A stretch of 64,000 nt of DNA from the NCBI RefSeq assembly GCF_018598225.1, contig NZ_JAHESF010000031.1:1-64000 (forward strand), given 5' to 3'. Within the stretch, counting starts at the first letter, position 1, and each line of letters begins with the position of its first letter. Below the pieces are notes generated by a model. That model did no database searches. It was not told the origin of the DNA and saw nothing but the letters and a program-made list of their open reading frames with translations. Position numbers and translations under genes: made by a program. This stretch comes from Chryseosolibacter histidinae. GTDB lineage: Bacteria > Bacteroidota > Bacteroidia > Cytophagales > Cyclobacteriaceae. This document shows, in pieces, positions 63,561 to 64,000 of this stretch.

Positions 63561-64000
<440 letters not shown>

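Overview
The window reads as a chromosomal segment of a Bacteroidota bacterium, most likely a Cytophagales member. Supporting signs are promoter elements of the TAnnTTTG type, PorP/SprF outer-membrane proteins, secreted proteins with gliding-motility-type (type B) C-terminal domains, TlpA/DUF4369-like and DUF1573 proteins, and a YwqK/MORN-repeat protein. No ordinary tRNA, rRNA, IS element, prophage or CRISPR array is visible. Genus and species cannot be read from the sequence.

Layout. 1-1243: 3' end of an ABC permease gene. 1320-2753: TlpA-like thiol-disulfide protein. 9675-2931 (minus): one long Fe-S assembly operon, sufB-C-D-S, two paralogous coiled-coil proteins, sufE, sufT-like and a bacilliredoxin, ending in a clear terminator and preceded by an Lrp/AsnC regulator gene. 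10494-11374: an array of RNA elements with tRNA topology but oversized variable regions, plus truncated 5' half copies, bracketed by a candidate promoter and a strong terminator; this is the most unusual object in the window. 11457-37817: mostly housekeeping and catabolic genes (acyl-CoA synthetase, two Na+-coupled transporters, phosphoglucomutase, HPPD, TrpRS, glutaryl-CoA dehydrogenase, tryptophan 2,3-dioxygenase, a COG2509 flavoprotein, an M61 peptidase) with regulators and small unknown proteins. 38031-61882: a cell-surface/type IX secretion region with a 1062-residue propeller/PKD protein, an outer-membrane barrel, a giant 5422-residue SprB-like adhesin and two PorP/SprF proteins, the second carrying a SPOR domain. 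62022-63425: an LRR protein. 63570-64000: the start of gyrB.

How the genes work together. The suf operon makes and delivers Fe-S clusters, and the bacilliredoxin at its end suggests a link to thiol stress. HPPD, tryptophan 2,3-dioxygenase and glutaryl-CoA dehydrogenase cover steps of aromatic amino-acid breakdown. In the 38-62 kb region, secreted proteins with type B C-terminal domains lie next to PorP/SprF proteins, the partner class known to be needed for their export by the type IX system.

A second theme is a set of long inverted repeats at gene 3' ends, each assembled from a different short word (TACGAGG, GTCCACGGTCGAC, CAGTAGGCA, TTGACAATTG, GGTTGCCAGTT, CGCAGATCA). Some arms reach into the last codons of the neighbouring gene.
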